From the NCBI RefSeq assembly GCF_002160255.1, contig NZ_NFKF01000006.1, positions 1 to 64,000 on the forward strand: a DNA stretch of 64,000 bases, in the 5' to 3' direction. The position numbers and the translations under genes are program-made. Source of the stretch: Olsenella sp. An188. GTDB lineage: Bacteria > Actinomycetota > Coriobacteriia > Coriobacteriales > Atopobiaceae. Below, in pieces: positions 39,203 to 48,466 of this stretch; the stretch's first letter is position 1, and the number at the start of each line of letters is the position of its first letter. The notes under the pieces are model-generated. The model did no database searches, was not told the DNA's origin, and saw nothing but the letters and a program-made list of their open reading frames with translations.

Positions 39203-41206
39203 ATGTCAGCGATGATGCTCGGCGGACGCTACCAGGTCCAGGACAAGATCGGCGCGGGAGGCATGGCCACGGTGTACCGTGGCCTCGACGAGGTGCTCGG
39301 GCGTACCGTGGCCATCAAGACGATGCTGCCCCAGTACGCCAACGACCCCTCCTTCGCTGCGCGATTCAAGCAGGAGGCGCAGGCCGCGGCGGCGCTCCAG
39401 AGCCCCTACATCGTGAGCGTCTACGACTGGGGCAAGGACGCCGACACCTACTACATCGTCATGGAGTACCTGCGCGGAACCGACCTCAAGAGCGGCATCC
39501 GCAAGCACGGCGCCCTCGACTGCAAGAAGGTCGCCCAGATCGGCTCGCAGATCGCGCAGGCGCTCTCGGTGGCCCACAGGCACGACATCATCCACCGCGA
39601 CATCAAGCCGCAGAACATCATGGTGCAGCCCGACGGCAACATCAAAGTGATGGACTTCGGCATCGCGCGCGCCAAGAACAGCCACCTCACGCAGGACAAC
39701 TCCGTCCTCGGCACCGCGCACTACGTCTCCCCCGAGCAGACCCAGGGCAAGGAGCTCGGCCCCACCACCGACATCTACTCGCTCGGCATCGTGATGTACG
39801 AGGCCGCCACGGGACAGGTCCCCTTCCAGGGCGACGACGCCATCTCGGTTGCCCTCAAGCAGGTCAACGAGCAGCCCAAGCCGCCCAGCCAGCTCAACCC
39901 CGCCGTTGACCCGAGCCTCGAGTCCATCATCCTCAAGTGCATGCAGAAGAACCCCGCCGAGCGCTTCCAGACGGCCGACGAGCTCTACCGCACCCTGCGC
40001 GACTACCTCGCCGGGCGCATGCAGGCGGTCAACAGCGCCACGGCGATGCTGCCGGCCCAGCCCACCAACAAGCTCGACCGCGGAGCGGGCACCATCCCCG
40101 CCGCCGGCGGGACCGCCTCCATGCCGCGCGTCGAGCGCGCCAACCGCTACCGCGGCCAGAGCGCGACCGAGCAGGCCGCCGAGCAGGAGGCCGAGCGCCA
40201 GCGCAAGCGTCGTCGCAACATCATCCTCGGCGTCATCGGGGGCATCGCGGTTCTTGCCGTGGTAATCTTTGCCGTCACGAGCCTGCTCGGCTCCGGGACG
40301 ACCATGCGCACGGTCCCCAACCTCATCACGCTCACCCAGGATGAGGCGATCGAGGAGATCGAGGCCGCCGGCTTCGTCGCGGGCACGCCTGAGGAGGTCT
40401 ACAGCAGCAGCTACCCCGAGGGACAGGTCTGCGAGCAGGACCCGCGCGCCTACCGCGAGATGCCCGAGGGCTCCACGATCAACTTCAAGGTCTCCAAGGG
40501 CGAGGAGCCCGTGGAGCAGACGAGCGTCCCCGACCTCACCAACAAGACCGAGGAGGAGGCGCAGGCGCTTCTCGCCGAAGCCAACCTCAAGGGACGCGCG
40601 GGTGAGGAGCGCGAGGACGCCAACATCGAGCAGGGGCTCATCTGCGACCAGGACTACGATCCCGGCAGCAGCGTCGACGTGGGCACCACCATCACCTACT
40701 ACGTCTCCAGCGGCAGCGGCCAGGAGGTCATCCCCAACGTCGAGGGCGACGACGAGAGCACCGCACGCTCGCGCCTCGAGTCCGCCGGCTTCGTCGTGAG
40801 CAGCCAGACCTCGAACAGCGACACGGTGGCCGAAGGCCACGTCATCTACACCACGCCCGGCGTCGGCGAGACCGCCGACGTGGGCTCCACCGTCACCATC
40901 TACGTCTCCTCCGGACCTGCCGCGCCCAAGGAGTACGACGTGCAGTACGTGGTGGGCTGGACCTACGCGGAGGCCTACGCCGCCCTCACCAACCAGGGAT
41001 TCAGCCCCGTCCTGGCCACCGGCAACTCCGCGGAGGGCATCGTCTCGAGCCAGTCCGTGACCGGGACCGCGCCCAAGGGCGCCGAGATCGTCCTCACCAC
41101 GCGCACGCCTGACACCGGCTCCGGAGACGGCGAGGGCACCGATGGCGAGACCGAGGGCAACGGGGCTCAGGGAATCACCGGGCTCTCGGCCAACACTGGG
41201 GCATAG
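39203..41206 (+). CDS. pknB: PASTA-domain Ser/Thr protein kinase
   Basis: A 667-residue transmembrane kinase sensing muropeptides or lipid II. The kinase domain (about residues 9-270) has IGAGGMATVYRG, Lys39, HRDIKPQN (Asp133) and DFG (151). A basic juxtamembrane stretch precedes the single helix (339-361). Four PASTA repeats begin near residues 370 (VPNL), 441 (VPDL), 509 (IPNV) and 578, the last degenerate. A Thr/Gly/Asp-rich tail follows. AGGAG precedes the ATG. It lies 122 bp after the SEDS-PBP gene and ends the operon at a strong terminator. Confidence 0.95.
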   Translation: MSAMMLGGRYQVQDKIGAGGMATVYRGLDEVLGRTVAIKTMLPQYANDPSFAARFKQEAQAAAALQSPYIVSVYDWGKDADTYYIVMEYLRGTDLKSGIRKHGALDCKKVAQIGSQIAQALSVAHRHDIIHRDIKPQNIMVQPDGNIKVMDFGIARAKNSHLTQDNSVLGTAHYVSPEQTQGKELGPTTDIYSLGIVMYEAATGQVPFQGDDAISVALKQVNEQPKPPSQLNPAVDPSLESIILKCMQKNPAERFQTADELYRTLRDYLAGRMQAVNSATAMLPAQPTNKLDRGAGTIPAAGGTASMPRVERANRYRGQSATEQAAEQEAERQRKRRRNIILGVIGGIAVLAVVIFAVTSLLGSGTTMRTVPNLITLTQDEAIEEIEAAGFVAGTPEEVYSSSYPEGQVCEQDPRAYREMPEGSTINFKVSKGEEPVEQTSVPDLTNKTEEEAQALLAEANLKGRAGEEREDANIEQGLICDQDYDPGSSVDVGTTITYYVSSGSGQEVIPNVEGDDESTARSRLESAGFVVSSQTSNSDTVAEGHVIYTTPGVGETADVGSTVTIYVSSGPAAPKEYDVQYVVGWTYAEAYAALTNQGFSPVLATGNSAEGIVSSQSVTGTAPKGAEIVLTTRTPDTGSGDGEGTDGETEGNGAQGITGLSANTGA

Positions 41207-41229
41207 CGGATCCTACCATCACGATACGC

Positions 41230-41270
41230 GGCGCGGCCGCCGAGGTTCTTCTCGGCGGCCGCGCCCTTTT
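41230..41270 (+). terminator. Terminator of the envelope-signalling operon
   Basis: Perfect 15-bp stem GGCGCGGCCGCCGAG/CTCGGCGGCCGCGCC, loop GTTCTT, followed by CTTTTAT. The loop and flanks spell GGTTCTTCTCG. Confidence 0.93.
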
Positions 41271-41315
41271 ATGCATACGGTCGGCATGGTTTGGGGTCTC
41301 CCGGAAATGGGCCGC

Positions 41316-41353
41316 ACAAAAAGACAGGCCAGTCGAGAAGTACGACTGGCCTG
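41316..41353 (-). terminator. Terminator of tRNA-Arg (CCT)
   Basis: CAGGCCAGTCG and CGACTGGCCTG form a perfect 11-bp stem with loop AGAAGTA; the minus strand continues TCTTTTTGTG. Confidence 0.92.
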
Positions 41354-41362
41354 CGTAATTTC

Positions 41363-41438
41363 TGGTGCCCCCGGGCCGATTCGAACGGCCGACACCCGCT
41401 TTAGGAGAGCGGTGCTCTATCCCCTGAGCTACGAAGGC
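41363..41438 (-). tRNA. tRNA-Arg (CCT)
   Basis: A 76-nt cloverleaf with acceptor GCCTTCG/CGGGGGC (two G-U pairs), encoded CCA, T-loop CGTTCGAATCG and anticodon loop CTCCTAA (anticodon CCT, reading AGG). Confidence 0.94.
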
Positions 41439-41447
41439 GTGCAAGCT

Positions 41448-41476
41448 ATTCTATCACCGGTTTGACCCGGCGACAA
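41448..41476 (-). promoter_or_regulatory. Promoter of tRNA-Arg (CCT)
   Basis: On the minus strand TTGTCG, 17-bp spacer, TAGAAT, 9 bp before the tRNA. It abuts the 3' end of the upstream membrane-protein gene. Confidence 0.75.
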
Positions 41477-41479
41477 AAG

Positions 41480-42112
41480 CTACTTCTTGCGGCGCTCCTC
41501 CTTCTGGCGGCGCTTCTCGAGCTGCGCGGCGCGGTCCTGCTCGAAGAGCTCAAGCATGCGCTTGTCGGACATGGAGTGGACCATGACCTCGGCCTTCTTG
41601 CGGTAGGGACGACGACGCACGAGGTCGTAGATGAACGAGCCGATGATGAGGATGTAGGCGCCGCCGAGCGTGACGACCGTGGCGATGCCCTGCCAGGTGC
41701 CGAGGTCGGGCTGCTGGCCGTAGAAGTAGGTGAGGGCCAGGGAGACGACGGCAAGCGCCATGCCGACGCCGATCACGATCCAGAAGTTGCGCTCGGAGCG
41801 GCGGTACTCGGGCATGCTGTGCAGCACGAGGTCGTAGGCGCGGTTGCGCGCGTCCTGGGCCTCGCGCTCGCGACGCTTGCGCTCGCGCTTCTCGTCCTTG
41901 GTCTCGCTGACCCAGGGATCGGCCGACTTGGGCTTGGAGGCCATGCGCACGGAGGACGCCGCCTCGCGCGCGGGCTTGGCCTTGGCAGCGGAGGGGCGCG
42001 AGAAGCCCTTCTTCTCCTCGTCGGTCACGGCGGCCGCCTCCTTCTTGGGCCGGCCGATGACGTTGCCCTCGGCCTCGCGGCGAGCGCCCTCGATGGTGTC
42101 TTTCAGAGACAT
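41480..42112 (-). CDS. Conserved-looking membrane protein, unknown function
   Basis: A 210-residue protein with a long charged N-terminal region (Lys/Arg/Glu-rich, residues 1-105), two transmembrane helices (about 109-130 and 142-165) joined by a short loop, and a charged C-terminal helix ending in RRQKEERRKK. This hairpin-in-membrane layout with charged cytoplasmic tails recalls small actinobacterial DUF families, but I cannot assign one. GGGAGAG precedes the ATG. It lies 9 bp after purC and is probably in the same transcript. Confidence 0.65.
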   Translation of the reverse strand: MSLKDTIEGARREAEGNVIGRPKKEAAAVTDEEKKGFSRPSAAKAKPAREAASSVRMASKPKSADPWVSETKDEKRERKRREREAQDARNRAYDLVLHSMPEYRRSERNFWIVIGVGMALAVVSLALTYFYGQQPDLGTWQGIATVVTLGGAYILIIGSFIYDLVRRRPYRKKAEVMVHSMSDKRMLELFEQDRAAQLEKRRQKEERRKK

Positions 42113-42121
42113 TGCTCTCCC

Positions 42122-43003
42122 TTACGCCCTCACGGGCTTGAACTCGATTCCGGTGATGATCTGGAATGCCTCGGCGTAGCGGGCGGAGGTGCCCTCGACG
42201 ACCTCGGCGGGGATGCGCGGCGGCTCGCCGGTCATGTCCCAGTTGGCACGCAGCCAGTCGCGCACGTACTGCTTGTCGTAGCTCGGCTGGACGTGGCCCT
42301 CGGCGTAGCCCTCCGCCGGCCAGAAGCGGCTGGAGTCGGGCGTGAGGCACTCGTCGATGAGCGTGAGCTTGCCGTCGATGAAGCCAAACTCGAACTTGGT
42401 GTCGGCGATGATGATGCCGCGGGTCGCCGCGTAGTCAGCGGCGGCCTGGTAGATGGAGAGGGAGGCGTCACGCAGCTGCTCGGCCACGTCGGTGCCCACG
42501 ATCTCGCAGCAGCGCTCGAAGGAGATGTTCTCGTCGTGGTCGCCCTGCTCGGCCTTGGTGGACGGGGTGAAGATGGGCTCGGGGAGCTTGGACGCCTCGG
42601 TGAGACCCGCGGGGAGCTTGATGCCGCAGACGGTTCCGTCCTCGTCGTAGGTCTTCTTGCCGGAGCCGGTGAGGTAGCCGCGCACGATGCACTCGATGGG
42701 CACGGTCTGGGCCTTCTTGACCAGCATGGAGCGGCCGGCGAGGTAGTCCGCGTAGGGCTTGAACTCCTCGGGGAGGTCCGCCACGTCGCAGGAAATCATG
42801 TGGTTGGGGATGAGGTCCGCAAAGCGCTCGAACCAGAACGCCGAGATGCGCGTGAGGATCTCGCCCTTGTGGGGGATCTCGTCGGGCAGGATGAAGTCAT
42901 AGGCGCTGATGCGGTCGGACGCCACCATGAGCAGGCTGTCGCCGCAGTCGTAGATGTCGCGCACCTTGCCGCGCGAGTCCGGACGAAGTTCCATCTCAGC
43001 CAT
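42122..43003 (-). CDS. purC: SAICAR synthetase
   Basis: Joins CAIR and aspartate with ATP hydrolysis in de novo purine synthesis. The 293-residue protein is the bacterial/yeast-length form, with GKVRDIYD, the nucleotide-binding VASDRISAYDFILPDEIPHKG, CIVRGYLTGSGKK, and IIIADTKFEFGF plus LIDECLTPDSSRFWP. Start at 43003 follows AAAGGA; a TATACT -10 lies at 43040-43045 (minus strand). The longer frame to 43051 would include the promoter. Confidence 0.95.
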   Translation of the reverse strand: MAEMELRPDSRGKVRDIYDCGDSLLMVASDRISAYDFILPDEIPHKGEILTRISAFWFERFADLIPNHMISCDVADLPEEFKPYADYLAGRSMLVKKAQTVPIECIVRGYLTGSGKKTYDEDGTVCGIKLPAGLTEASKLPEPIFTPSTKAEQGDHDENISFERCCEIVGTDVAEQLRDASLSIYQAAADYAATRGIIIADTKFEFGFIDGKLTLIDECLTPDSSRFWPAEGYAEGHVQPSYDKQYVRDWLRANWDMTGEPPRIPAEVVEGTSARYAEAFQIITGIEFKPVRA

Positions 43004-43116
43004 GCTGCCATCCTTTCGATGTCGTATCCACAAACTCCCAGTATACGTCACTGGGGCCAGGCGTGTGGGGGATGGACGGGCGCCGCGTGGCGCGGCCGGC
43101 GCGTCCTGCCGGGGTG

Positions 43117-44637
43117 CTACTCGTCGCGCGGCTTGCGCGGGCGCCGCAGCGGGATGCGCAGCGTGAAGGTGGTGCCCTTGCCGAGCTCGGACTCCACGAG
43201 GATCGTCCCGTTGTGGCGGTCCACAATCTCCTTGGTGATGGCCAGGCCCACGCCCAGGCCGCCCGAGACGCGCTCGCGGCTCACGTCGGAGCGCCAGAAG
43301 CGCGAGAAGGTCTGGGGGATGTCCTCCTTGGCGATGCCGATGCCCGTGTCCTGCACGGAGACGAGCACGTCGGAGCGGTCCTGGCGCAGCGAGACCTTGA
43401 CCCAGCCGTCTGCGTTCGTGTAGCGCATCGCGTTGCTCATGAGGTTGACCACGGCCTCGCGGATGAGGTCGGGGTCGACGTCGGCGTAGAGCTCGCCGTG
43501 CGTCTCGTCCACGAAGCGCAGGTGCAGCCCGCGCTCGTGGAAGAGCTGGTGCTGGGCGGAGACGAGGCTGCGCACGAGATAGACCATGTCGGTCCGCTCG
43601 GCCTTGACCTCGGTGGTGCCGTTCTCGAGACGCGAGAGCCTCAGCATCGCGTCGATCAGGCGCGAGAGCCTGCGCACCTCGCCGGCGATGGTCTCGAAGT
43701 GCTCGTCGTCGGCCGGCAGCACGCCGTCCTGCATGGCCTCGATCGTTGCCTGGAGCGCCATGAGCGGCGTGCGCAGCTCGTGGGCGACGTCGCCGGTGAG
43801 CCGGTGCTCGAGCTTGAGGTCGCGCTCGATCGTGCTCGCCATGTCGTCGAACGTCTCGCCGAGCTGGCCGATCTCGTCGGAGCCCGTCACGCCGGAGCGC
43901 GCCGTGAGGTCGCCGTTCCTGATCTGCTTGGCCGTGGAGGTGATGCGCTGGATGGGCCGCGCGATGGAGCGCGAGACGAAGTAGCCGATCACGCAGGCGA
44001 GAACCGCGGCGATGGCGGCCGCCGTGGCGATGGCCCCGTAGGAGTTGGAGCGGAAGGCGGAGTCGGTCTTGGTGAGCAGCGCGTCAGACCCGAAGGCCCA
44101 CAGGCGCACCGTGCCCACGACCTCGCCGTCGGGCGCCGTGATGGAGGCGCTCACCACGGCCTCGTGCGAGGTGGGGACCTGCGAGGGAACGGGCTTCTCG
44201 CCGCGGGCGGAGCCGGTCGAGTCGGCCGAGGCCCAGGTGTCGTCGTACAGGACGGTGCCGTCGGCGGCCGTCACCTGGACCACGATGTCCGGGGAGACCG
44301 ACGAGGCGGACTCCGCCACCGCCGCCACGTCCTCGTCGAGCTCGCCCTCGCGCGCGTAGGCCTCGGAGATTGAGGCGGCCGTGGAGTCGGCGATGGCCTG
44401 CATGTTGGAGCGGGTGTAGGCCATGAACTGGCCCTCCCACACCACGCCGAGCACCGCGACGAGCACGAGCGCCGTCATGACCGCGGTGAGCGCGAAGGCG
44501 AAGCTCAGGCTCGTCGCGTACGGGCGCCCGCCCTTAGGGCGCGGCTTTATGGTGTTCCACGAGCTGCGCGAGGACGAGGCACGCTCGGGCGCCTCGTCGG
44601 GATGGGCGTCGTGCCCCGTCACAAAGCGAGCCGACAC
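43117..44637 (-). CDS. Sensor histidine kinase (HAMP type)
   Basis: A 506-residue membrane kinase. After a cytoplasmic N-terminus, helix 1 lies near residues 45-68, an external sensor region runs to about 190, helix 2 to 215, then HAMP (SRSIARPIQRI), a HisKA domain with DVAHELRTPL (His286) and an ATPase domain with NLMSNAMRY, DTGIGI and GGLGVGLAI. Start is GTG 6 bp after the regulator stop; no strong ribosome binding site is visible, so the exact start is uncertain. It pairs with the OmpR-family regulator upstream. Confidence 0.9.
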   Translation of the reverse strand: MSARFVTGHDAHPDEAPERASSSRSSWNTIKPRPKGGRPYATSLSFAFALTAVMTALVLVAVLGVVWEGQFMAYTRSNMQAIADSTAASISEAYAREGELDEDVAAVAESASSVSPDIVVQVTAADGTVLYDDTWASADSTGSARGEKPVPSQVPTSHEAVVSASITAPDGEVVGTVRLWAFGSDALLTKTDSAFRSNSYGAIATAAAIAAVLACVIGYFVSRSIARPIQRITSTAKQIRNGDLTARSGVTGSDEIGQLGETFDDMASTIERDLKLEHRLTGDVAHELRTPLMALQATIEAMQDGVLPADDEHFETIAGEVRRLSRLIDAMLRLSRLENGTTEVKAERTDMVYLVRSLVSAQHQLFHERGLHLRFVDETHGELYADVDPDLIREAVVNLMSNAMRYTNADGWVKVSLRQDRSDVLVSVQDTGIGIAKEDIPQTFSRFWRSDVSRERVSGGLGVGLAITKEIVDRHNGTILVESELGKGTTFTLRIPLRRPRKPRDE

Positions 44638-44643
44638 GGGGGC

Positions 44644-45366
44644 CTACTTGGCCGAGGCGTCCGCGGCCTTCTCGGGGGCCTCGAAGCGGTAGCCGACGCC
44701 GTGGACGGTGTAGAGCCAGCGCGGGTTGCGCGGGTCGTCGCCGAGCTTGGCGCGCAGGTTCTTGACGTGGGAGTCGATGGTGCGCTCGTAGCCCTCGAAG
44801 TCGTACCCGAGGACCTTCTCGACGAGCTCCATGCGCGTGTAGACGCGACCCGGGTAGCGGGCGAGCGTGGTGAGCAGCTTGAACTCGGAGGCCGTGAGGT
44901 CGACCTCCTTGCCCTCCACGAGCACCTTGTGACCGGAGATGTCGATCACGAGGTCGCCGAAGTCGAGGACCTCGAGGGCCGGCTCGGCCTCGGTGTGGGC
45001 GCGGCGCAGCAGGGCGCGCACGCGGGCGACGAGCTCGCGCGGGCTGAAGGGCTTGATGAGGTAGTCGTCGGCGCCGAGCTCGAGGCCGATGATGCGGTCC
45101 TCGACCTCGCCCTTGGCCGTGAGCATGATGATGGGCACGTTCGAGGTCTCGCGGATGGCGCGGCACACGCGCTCGCCCGAGAGCTTGGGGAGCATGAGGT
45201 CAAGGATGACGAGGTCGAAGGTGTGCTTCTCGAACTCCTCGACGGCGCTCTGGCCGTCACCGACCCCGCGCACGATGTAGTTCTCGCGCTCGAGATAGGC
45301 GGCGACGGCGTCGCGGATGGCCTTCTCGTCCTCGACCAGCAGGATCTTCTTCTCGTCTGAAGCCAT
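44644..45366 (-). CDS. OmpR-family response regulator
   Basis: A 240-residue regulator. The receiver domain has LLVEDE, phospho-acceptor Asp56 in LVILDLMLP and Lys in YLIKPF. The winged-helix domain (about 135-228) has LTASEFKLLTTLARYPGRVYTR and RTIDSHVKNLRAKLG. GGGAGG precedes the ATG. The order lipoprotein, regulator, kinase suggests that the lipoprotein may take part in sensing, as LpqB does with MtrAB. Confidence 0.93.
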   Translation of the reverse strand: MASDEKKILLVEDEKAIRDAVAAYLERENYIVRGVGDGQSAVEEFEKHTFDLVILDLMLPKLSGERVCRAIRETSNVPIIMLTAKGEVEDRIIGLELGADDYLIKPFSPRELVARVRALLRRAHTEAEPALEVLDFGDLVIDISGHKVLVEGKEVDLTASEFKLLTTLARYPGRVYTRMELVEKVLGYDFEGYERTIDSHVKNLRAKLGDDPRNPRWLYTVHGVGYRFEAPEKAADASAK

Positions 45367-45456
45367 CTGGGGGCCTCCCTGTGTCTGCTCGCGTTGCCAC
45401 GGACGTGGCCCGTAGTGACACTAGTGTACCCCACCGGCCTGCGGGCGATTCACAGG

Positions 45457-46668
45457 TTACAGGCGGAAGGTACGTACCGACACGGAAGCGGGGTAACCGG
45501 TGTCCGCGTCCTTGACCGTCGAGAAGGTCACGAAGAGGTCGCACTCCCCCGCGCGCGCCGGGAACTCGCCGTAGTCGAGCGAGCGGTCCACCGAGGATAT
45601 GCCCGAGTAGGTCCGGTTTGCCACGTCGACCACGTAGTAGGCGGACGCGGCGTTGAGGACCTTCACGATGACGACGTCGCCCTTGCCGCAGCCCCCCTCG
45701 GAGGGCTCGGCGGAGATGCGGAAGAAGCCGCCGTCCGCGGTGCCGATGTAGGTCCCCATCTGCCCGAGGAGGCCGCCCGAGCTGTAGCTGGCCTCGACGG
45801 ACACGAGGAAGCGCTCGCCCACGCGCGAGGCGCGGAAGGGCCGCACGCTCTGGGGCATCACGAGCTGGTCGACCCTGGTGGCGAGGTCATCGTCGAGCGA
45901 GTAGGCCGTCACGCCGTAGTAGACGCCCTGGTCGGCGCGGACGCGGGGGGTGAGCGTCACCACGTCTCCCGAGACGGTCGGCGCCGTGGCGAAGCGGCCC
46001 GGCGACTCCACGACGGCCTTGGCCTCGGAGTCCCCGGAGCGCCACAGGTAGCAGTGCGAGCTCTCCGCGGTTCTCGACCCGCCGACCGCAGGCTGCACCT
46101 GCCAGATCACCAGGTCGCCCGTGACCGCGAACGGCGCCGGGTCAAAGTCGGAGTCCCCCTCCCAGAGCGTCTTGGTGTCGCCGGTGAGCTCGCCGCCCGA
46201 GAAGGACGACGCGTAGAGCGTCCAGGCGCGCGTGACGAGGTCGAGCTCGACCCAGGCGTAGACGGAGTCCGAGCAGCGGACGTCGTAGATGACCGTGGTG
46301 GTCGACTGCCCCATCGGCACCGACACCACCTCGACGAGCTGCCCGGACGAGACCGAGAGCGCGGAGCCCTTTACCATGGGCGTGGCCGACGAGCCCGCCG
46401 TGGTGACCGGGATCCAGGCGCCCTCGGCGGGGTGGAGCACGTTGCCGAGGGCGATGGTCCAGGCGTTCTCCTCCACGAGCGTGGAGTCGACCTGCTCGAA
46501 CGAGTCGAGCACGTTCTCGGCGGAGTCCTCGTCCACGACGACCGGGTCCGAGGTCTGCTCGTCAGAGGTGTGCGTGCAGCCGGAGAGGACCCCCACCGCG
46601 GCGGCGACGGCGGTGCCGGCGGCCGCGGTCTTGAAGAACGAGCGCCTGGTCAGCCTGGGGAAGCGCAT
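45457..46668 (-). CDS. Tat-exported lipoprotein, possible beta-propeller
   Basis: A 403-residue protein with a twin-arginine signal (TRRSFFKTA) and lipobox LSGC, so it should be exported folded and lipid-anchored. The mature part is rich in Ser, Thr, Val and Gly, with recurring strand patterns spaced about 45 residues apart, compatible with a beta-propeller. No catalytic motif is seen. It starts 3 bp after the TSCPD gene, and the two-component genes follow after 90 bp. A TACACT -10-like site at about 45424-45429 may drive those separately. Confidence 0.75.
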   Translation of the reverse strand: MRFPRLTRRSFFKTAAAGTAVAAAVGVLSGCTHTSDEQTSDPVVVDEDSAENVLDSFEQVDSTLVEENAWTIALGNVLHPAEGAWIPVTTAGSSATPMVKGSALSVSSGQLVEVVSVPMGQSTTTVIYDVRCSDSVYAWVELDLVTRAWTLYASSFSGGELTGDTKTLWEGDSDFDPAPFAVTGDLVIWQVQPAVGGSRTAESSHCYLWRSGDSEAKAVVESPGRFATAPTVSGDVVTLTPRVRADQGVYYGVTAYSLDDDLATRVDQLVMPQSVRPFRASRVGERFLVSVEASYSSGGLLGQMGTYIGTADGGFFRISAEPSEGGCGKGDVVIVKVLNAASAYYVVDVANRTYSGISSVDRSLDYGEFPARAGECDLFVTFSTVKDADTGYPASVSVRTFRL

Positions 46669-46671
46669 GGG

Positions 46672-46941
46672 CTAGGCCTGGGCGATCGCGGCCTGGGCCT
46701 CCGTGAGCGCGCGCGAGAGCTGGTCGGCGCACGAGGTCTTGCGCGGGCCACAGGTGTTGCCCTCGAGGATGCTGGCGATCTCGGCGGCGGGCTTGCCTGC
46801 CACGAGGCGCCCGATGGCCTTGAGGTTGCCGTTGCAGCCGCCCTCGAAGGAGACGGCCTCGATGGTCTTGCCGTCGTCGGACAGGTCGATGTGGATGGCG
46901 CGCGAGCAGACCCCGCGCGGGGTGTAGTCAAAGTGCTGCAT
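46672..46941 (-). CDS. TSCPD-domain protein
   Basis: An 89-residue protein matching the TSCPD domain found at the C-terminus of some ribonucleotide reductases and as stand-alone proteins (TIGR03905 type). Cys12, Cys36, Cys64 and Cys71 are placed to bind a metal ion; SFEGGCNGNLKAIGRLVAGK is the conserved core. The ribosome binding site GGGGAGAAG is itself part of a GAGAAGAACC copy at 46945-46954. The function of the free-standing form is not established. Confidence 0.8.
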   Translation of the reverse strand: MQHFDYTPRGVCSRAIHIDLSDDGKTIEAVSFEGGCNGNLKAIGRLVAGKPAAEIASILEGNTCGPRKTSCADQLSRALTEAQAAIAQA

Positions 46942-46996
46942 GGTGGTTCTTCTCCCCTCGTTGCTTGCTCACAGCAGTATACCCGCCCAGCCGCGC

Positions 46997-47034
46997 GCAA
47001 GACGGCCCCGCGGGCGAGAAGTGCCCGCGGGGCC
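46997..47034 (-). terminator. Terminator of purB
   Basis: GGCCCCGCGGGC and GCCCGCGGGGCC form a perfect 12-bp stem around a GAGAAGT loop. The minus-strand tail TCTTGCG is poor in T, so termination may be partial. Confidence 0.7.
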
Positions 47035-47058
47035 GAGACGCGTCACGTGACGCGGCGC

Positions 47059-48402
47059 CTAGAACTCGAGCTGCTCCAGGCGATCGAAGACCACGCCGGC
47101 ACGCGTGAGGAAGGCACGCGGGTCGAAGATGGCGTCGAGCTCCTCCGCGGGCACGGTGCAGCGCGGGTCCGCCTCGAGCTTCTCACGGAAGGTGCTGCCG
47201 GCCTCGCACTGCTGGACCTCGCGCCACGTGGCCATGGCGTTCTCCTGCACGATGGCGTAGGCCTCCTCGCGCGTGATGCCGGTCTCCACGAGGGCGAGCA
47301 GCACCTTGGAGGAGTAGATGAGGCCGCGGGTCTTGTTGAGGTTGGCCATCATCTGGGCCGGGTAGAGGATGAGGCCGTCCACGATGCGGATGAGGCACTG
47401 GAGCATGTGGTCGAGCGCGATGAAGCTGTCCGCCTGCGCCACGCGCTCGGCGGAGCTGTGCGAGATGTCGCGCTCGTGCCAGAGGGCCACGTTGTCAAAG
47501 GCGACCTGCGCGTTGGCCTTGACCACGCGGGAGAGGCCGCAGACCTTCTCGAGCGTGATGGGGTTGCGCTTGTGCGGCATGGCGGAGCTGCCCTTCTGGC
47601 CCTTCTTGAACGGCTCCTCGGCCTCCAGGGTGTCGGTCTTCTGGAGGTTGCGGATCTCCGTGGCGATGCGCTCGCAGGTGGCGGCGGTGGTGGCCAGGAC
47701 GCCGGCGAGGTAGGCGTGGTGGTCGCGGCTGATGACCTGCGTGGACAGCGGGTCGTGGACCAGGCCCAGGTGCTCGCAGACGTACTCCTCCACGAACGGG
47801 TCGATGGAGCTGTAGGTGCCCACAGCGCCGGAGATGGCGCCAAAGGCCACGTTCTTGCGCGCGTCCACGAGGCGGTCGAGGTCGCGCTTGAGCTCCCAGG
47901 CCCAGCTGCCGAACTTCATGCCAAAGGTCATGGGCTCCGCGTGGATGCCGTGCGTGCGGCCCACGCAGAGGGTGTCGCGCTCCTCGAAGGCGCGGCGCTT
48001 GCAGATCTCGCCAAGCCTGCGCACGTCCTCGATCAGGATGTCGGTGGCCTGGACGAGCTGGTAGCACAGGGCGGTGTCGCCCAGGTCGGACGAGGTCATG
48101 CCAAAGTGCACCCAGCGGGAGGGCTTGGGCTCGCCCTCGGGCACGTCGCGGTCGATGTACTCGCCCATGTTGGTGAGGAAGGCGATGACGTCGTGGTTGG
48201 TCACGGCCTCGATGGCGTCGACCTCGTCCTTGTTGAAGTCCGCGTGCTCGCGGATCCAGGCGGCCTCCTCGCGCGTGATGCCGATCTTGCCCATCTCGGC
48301 GTGCGCCTCGCAGGCCAGGACCTCGATCTCCTGCCAGATGCGGTACTTGTTCTCCAGCGAGAAGATGTGGCCCATCTCGGGGCGGGTGTAGCGATCAATC
48401 AT
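47059..48402 (-). CDS. purB: Adenylosuccinate lyase
   Basis: Releases fumarate from SAICAR and from adenylosuccinate in purine synthesis. The 447-residue protein has the fumarase/lyase superfamily signature GSSAMPHKRNPI and the conserved FGMTSSDLGDTA and VGRTHGIHAEPMTFG segments with the catalytic His. GAAGGAG precedes the ATG. A TAGAAT -10 (48440-48445, minus strand) gives it its own promoter, directly downstream of a CGAGAAGAACC copy, although argH lies just upstream. Confidence 0.96.
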   Translation of the reverse strand: MIDRYTRPEMGHIFSLENKYRIWQEIEVLACEAHAEMGKIGITREEAAWIREHADFNKDEVDAIEAVTNHDVIAFLTNMGEYIDRDVPEGEPKPSRWVHFGMTSSDLGDTALCYQLVQATDILIEDVRRLGEICKRRAFEERDTLCVGRTHGIHAEPMTFGMKFGSWAWELKRDLDRLVDARKNVAFGAISGAVGTYSSIDPFVEEYVCEHLGLVHDPLSTQVISRDHHAYLAGVLATTAATCERIATEIRNLQKTDTLEAEEPFKKGQKGSSAMPHKRNPITLEKVCGLSRVVKANAQVAFDNVALWHERDISHSSAERVAQADSFIALDHMLQCLIRIVDGLILYPAQMMANLNKTRGLIYSSKVLLALVETGITREEAYAIVQENAMATWREVQQCEAGSTFREKLEADPRCTVPAEELDAIFDPRAFLTRAGVVFDRLEQLEF

Positions 48403-48466
48403 GTGGGGCTCCTTCGGCGTCGCGCTGCATACCAGCCTGATTCTACCGCAGGGGCGAGAAGAACCT

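Noticed and set aside
39198-39215. ATG at 39198 as the pknB start
   Set aside because: It is out of frame and meets a stop after five codons; ATG 39203 has AGGAG at good spacing.
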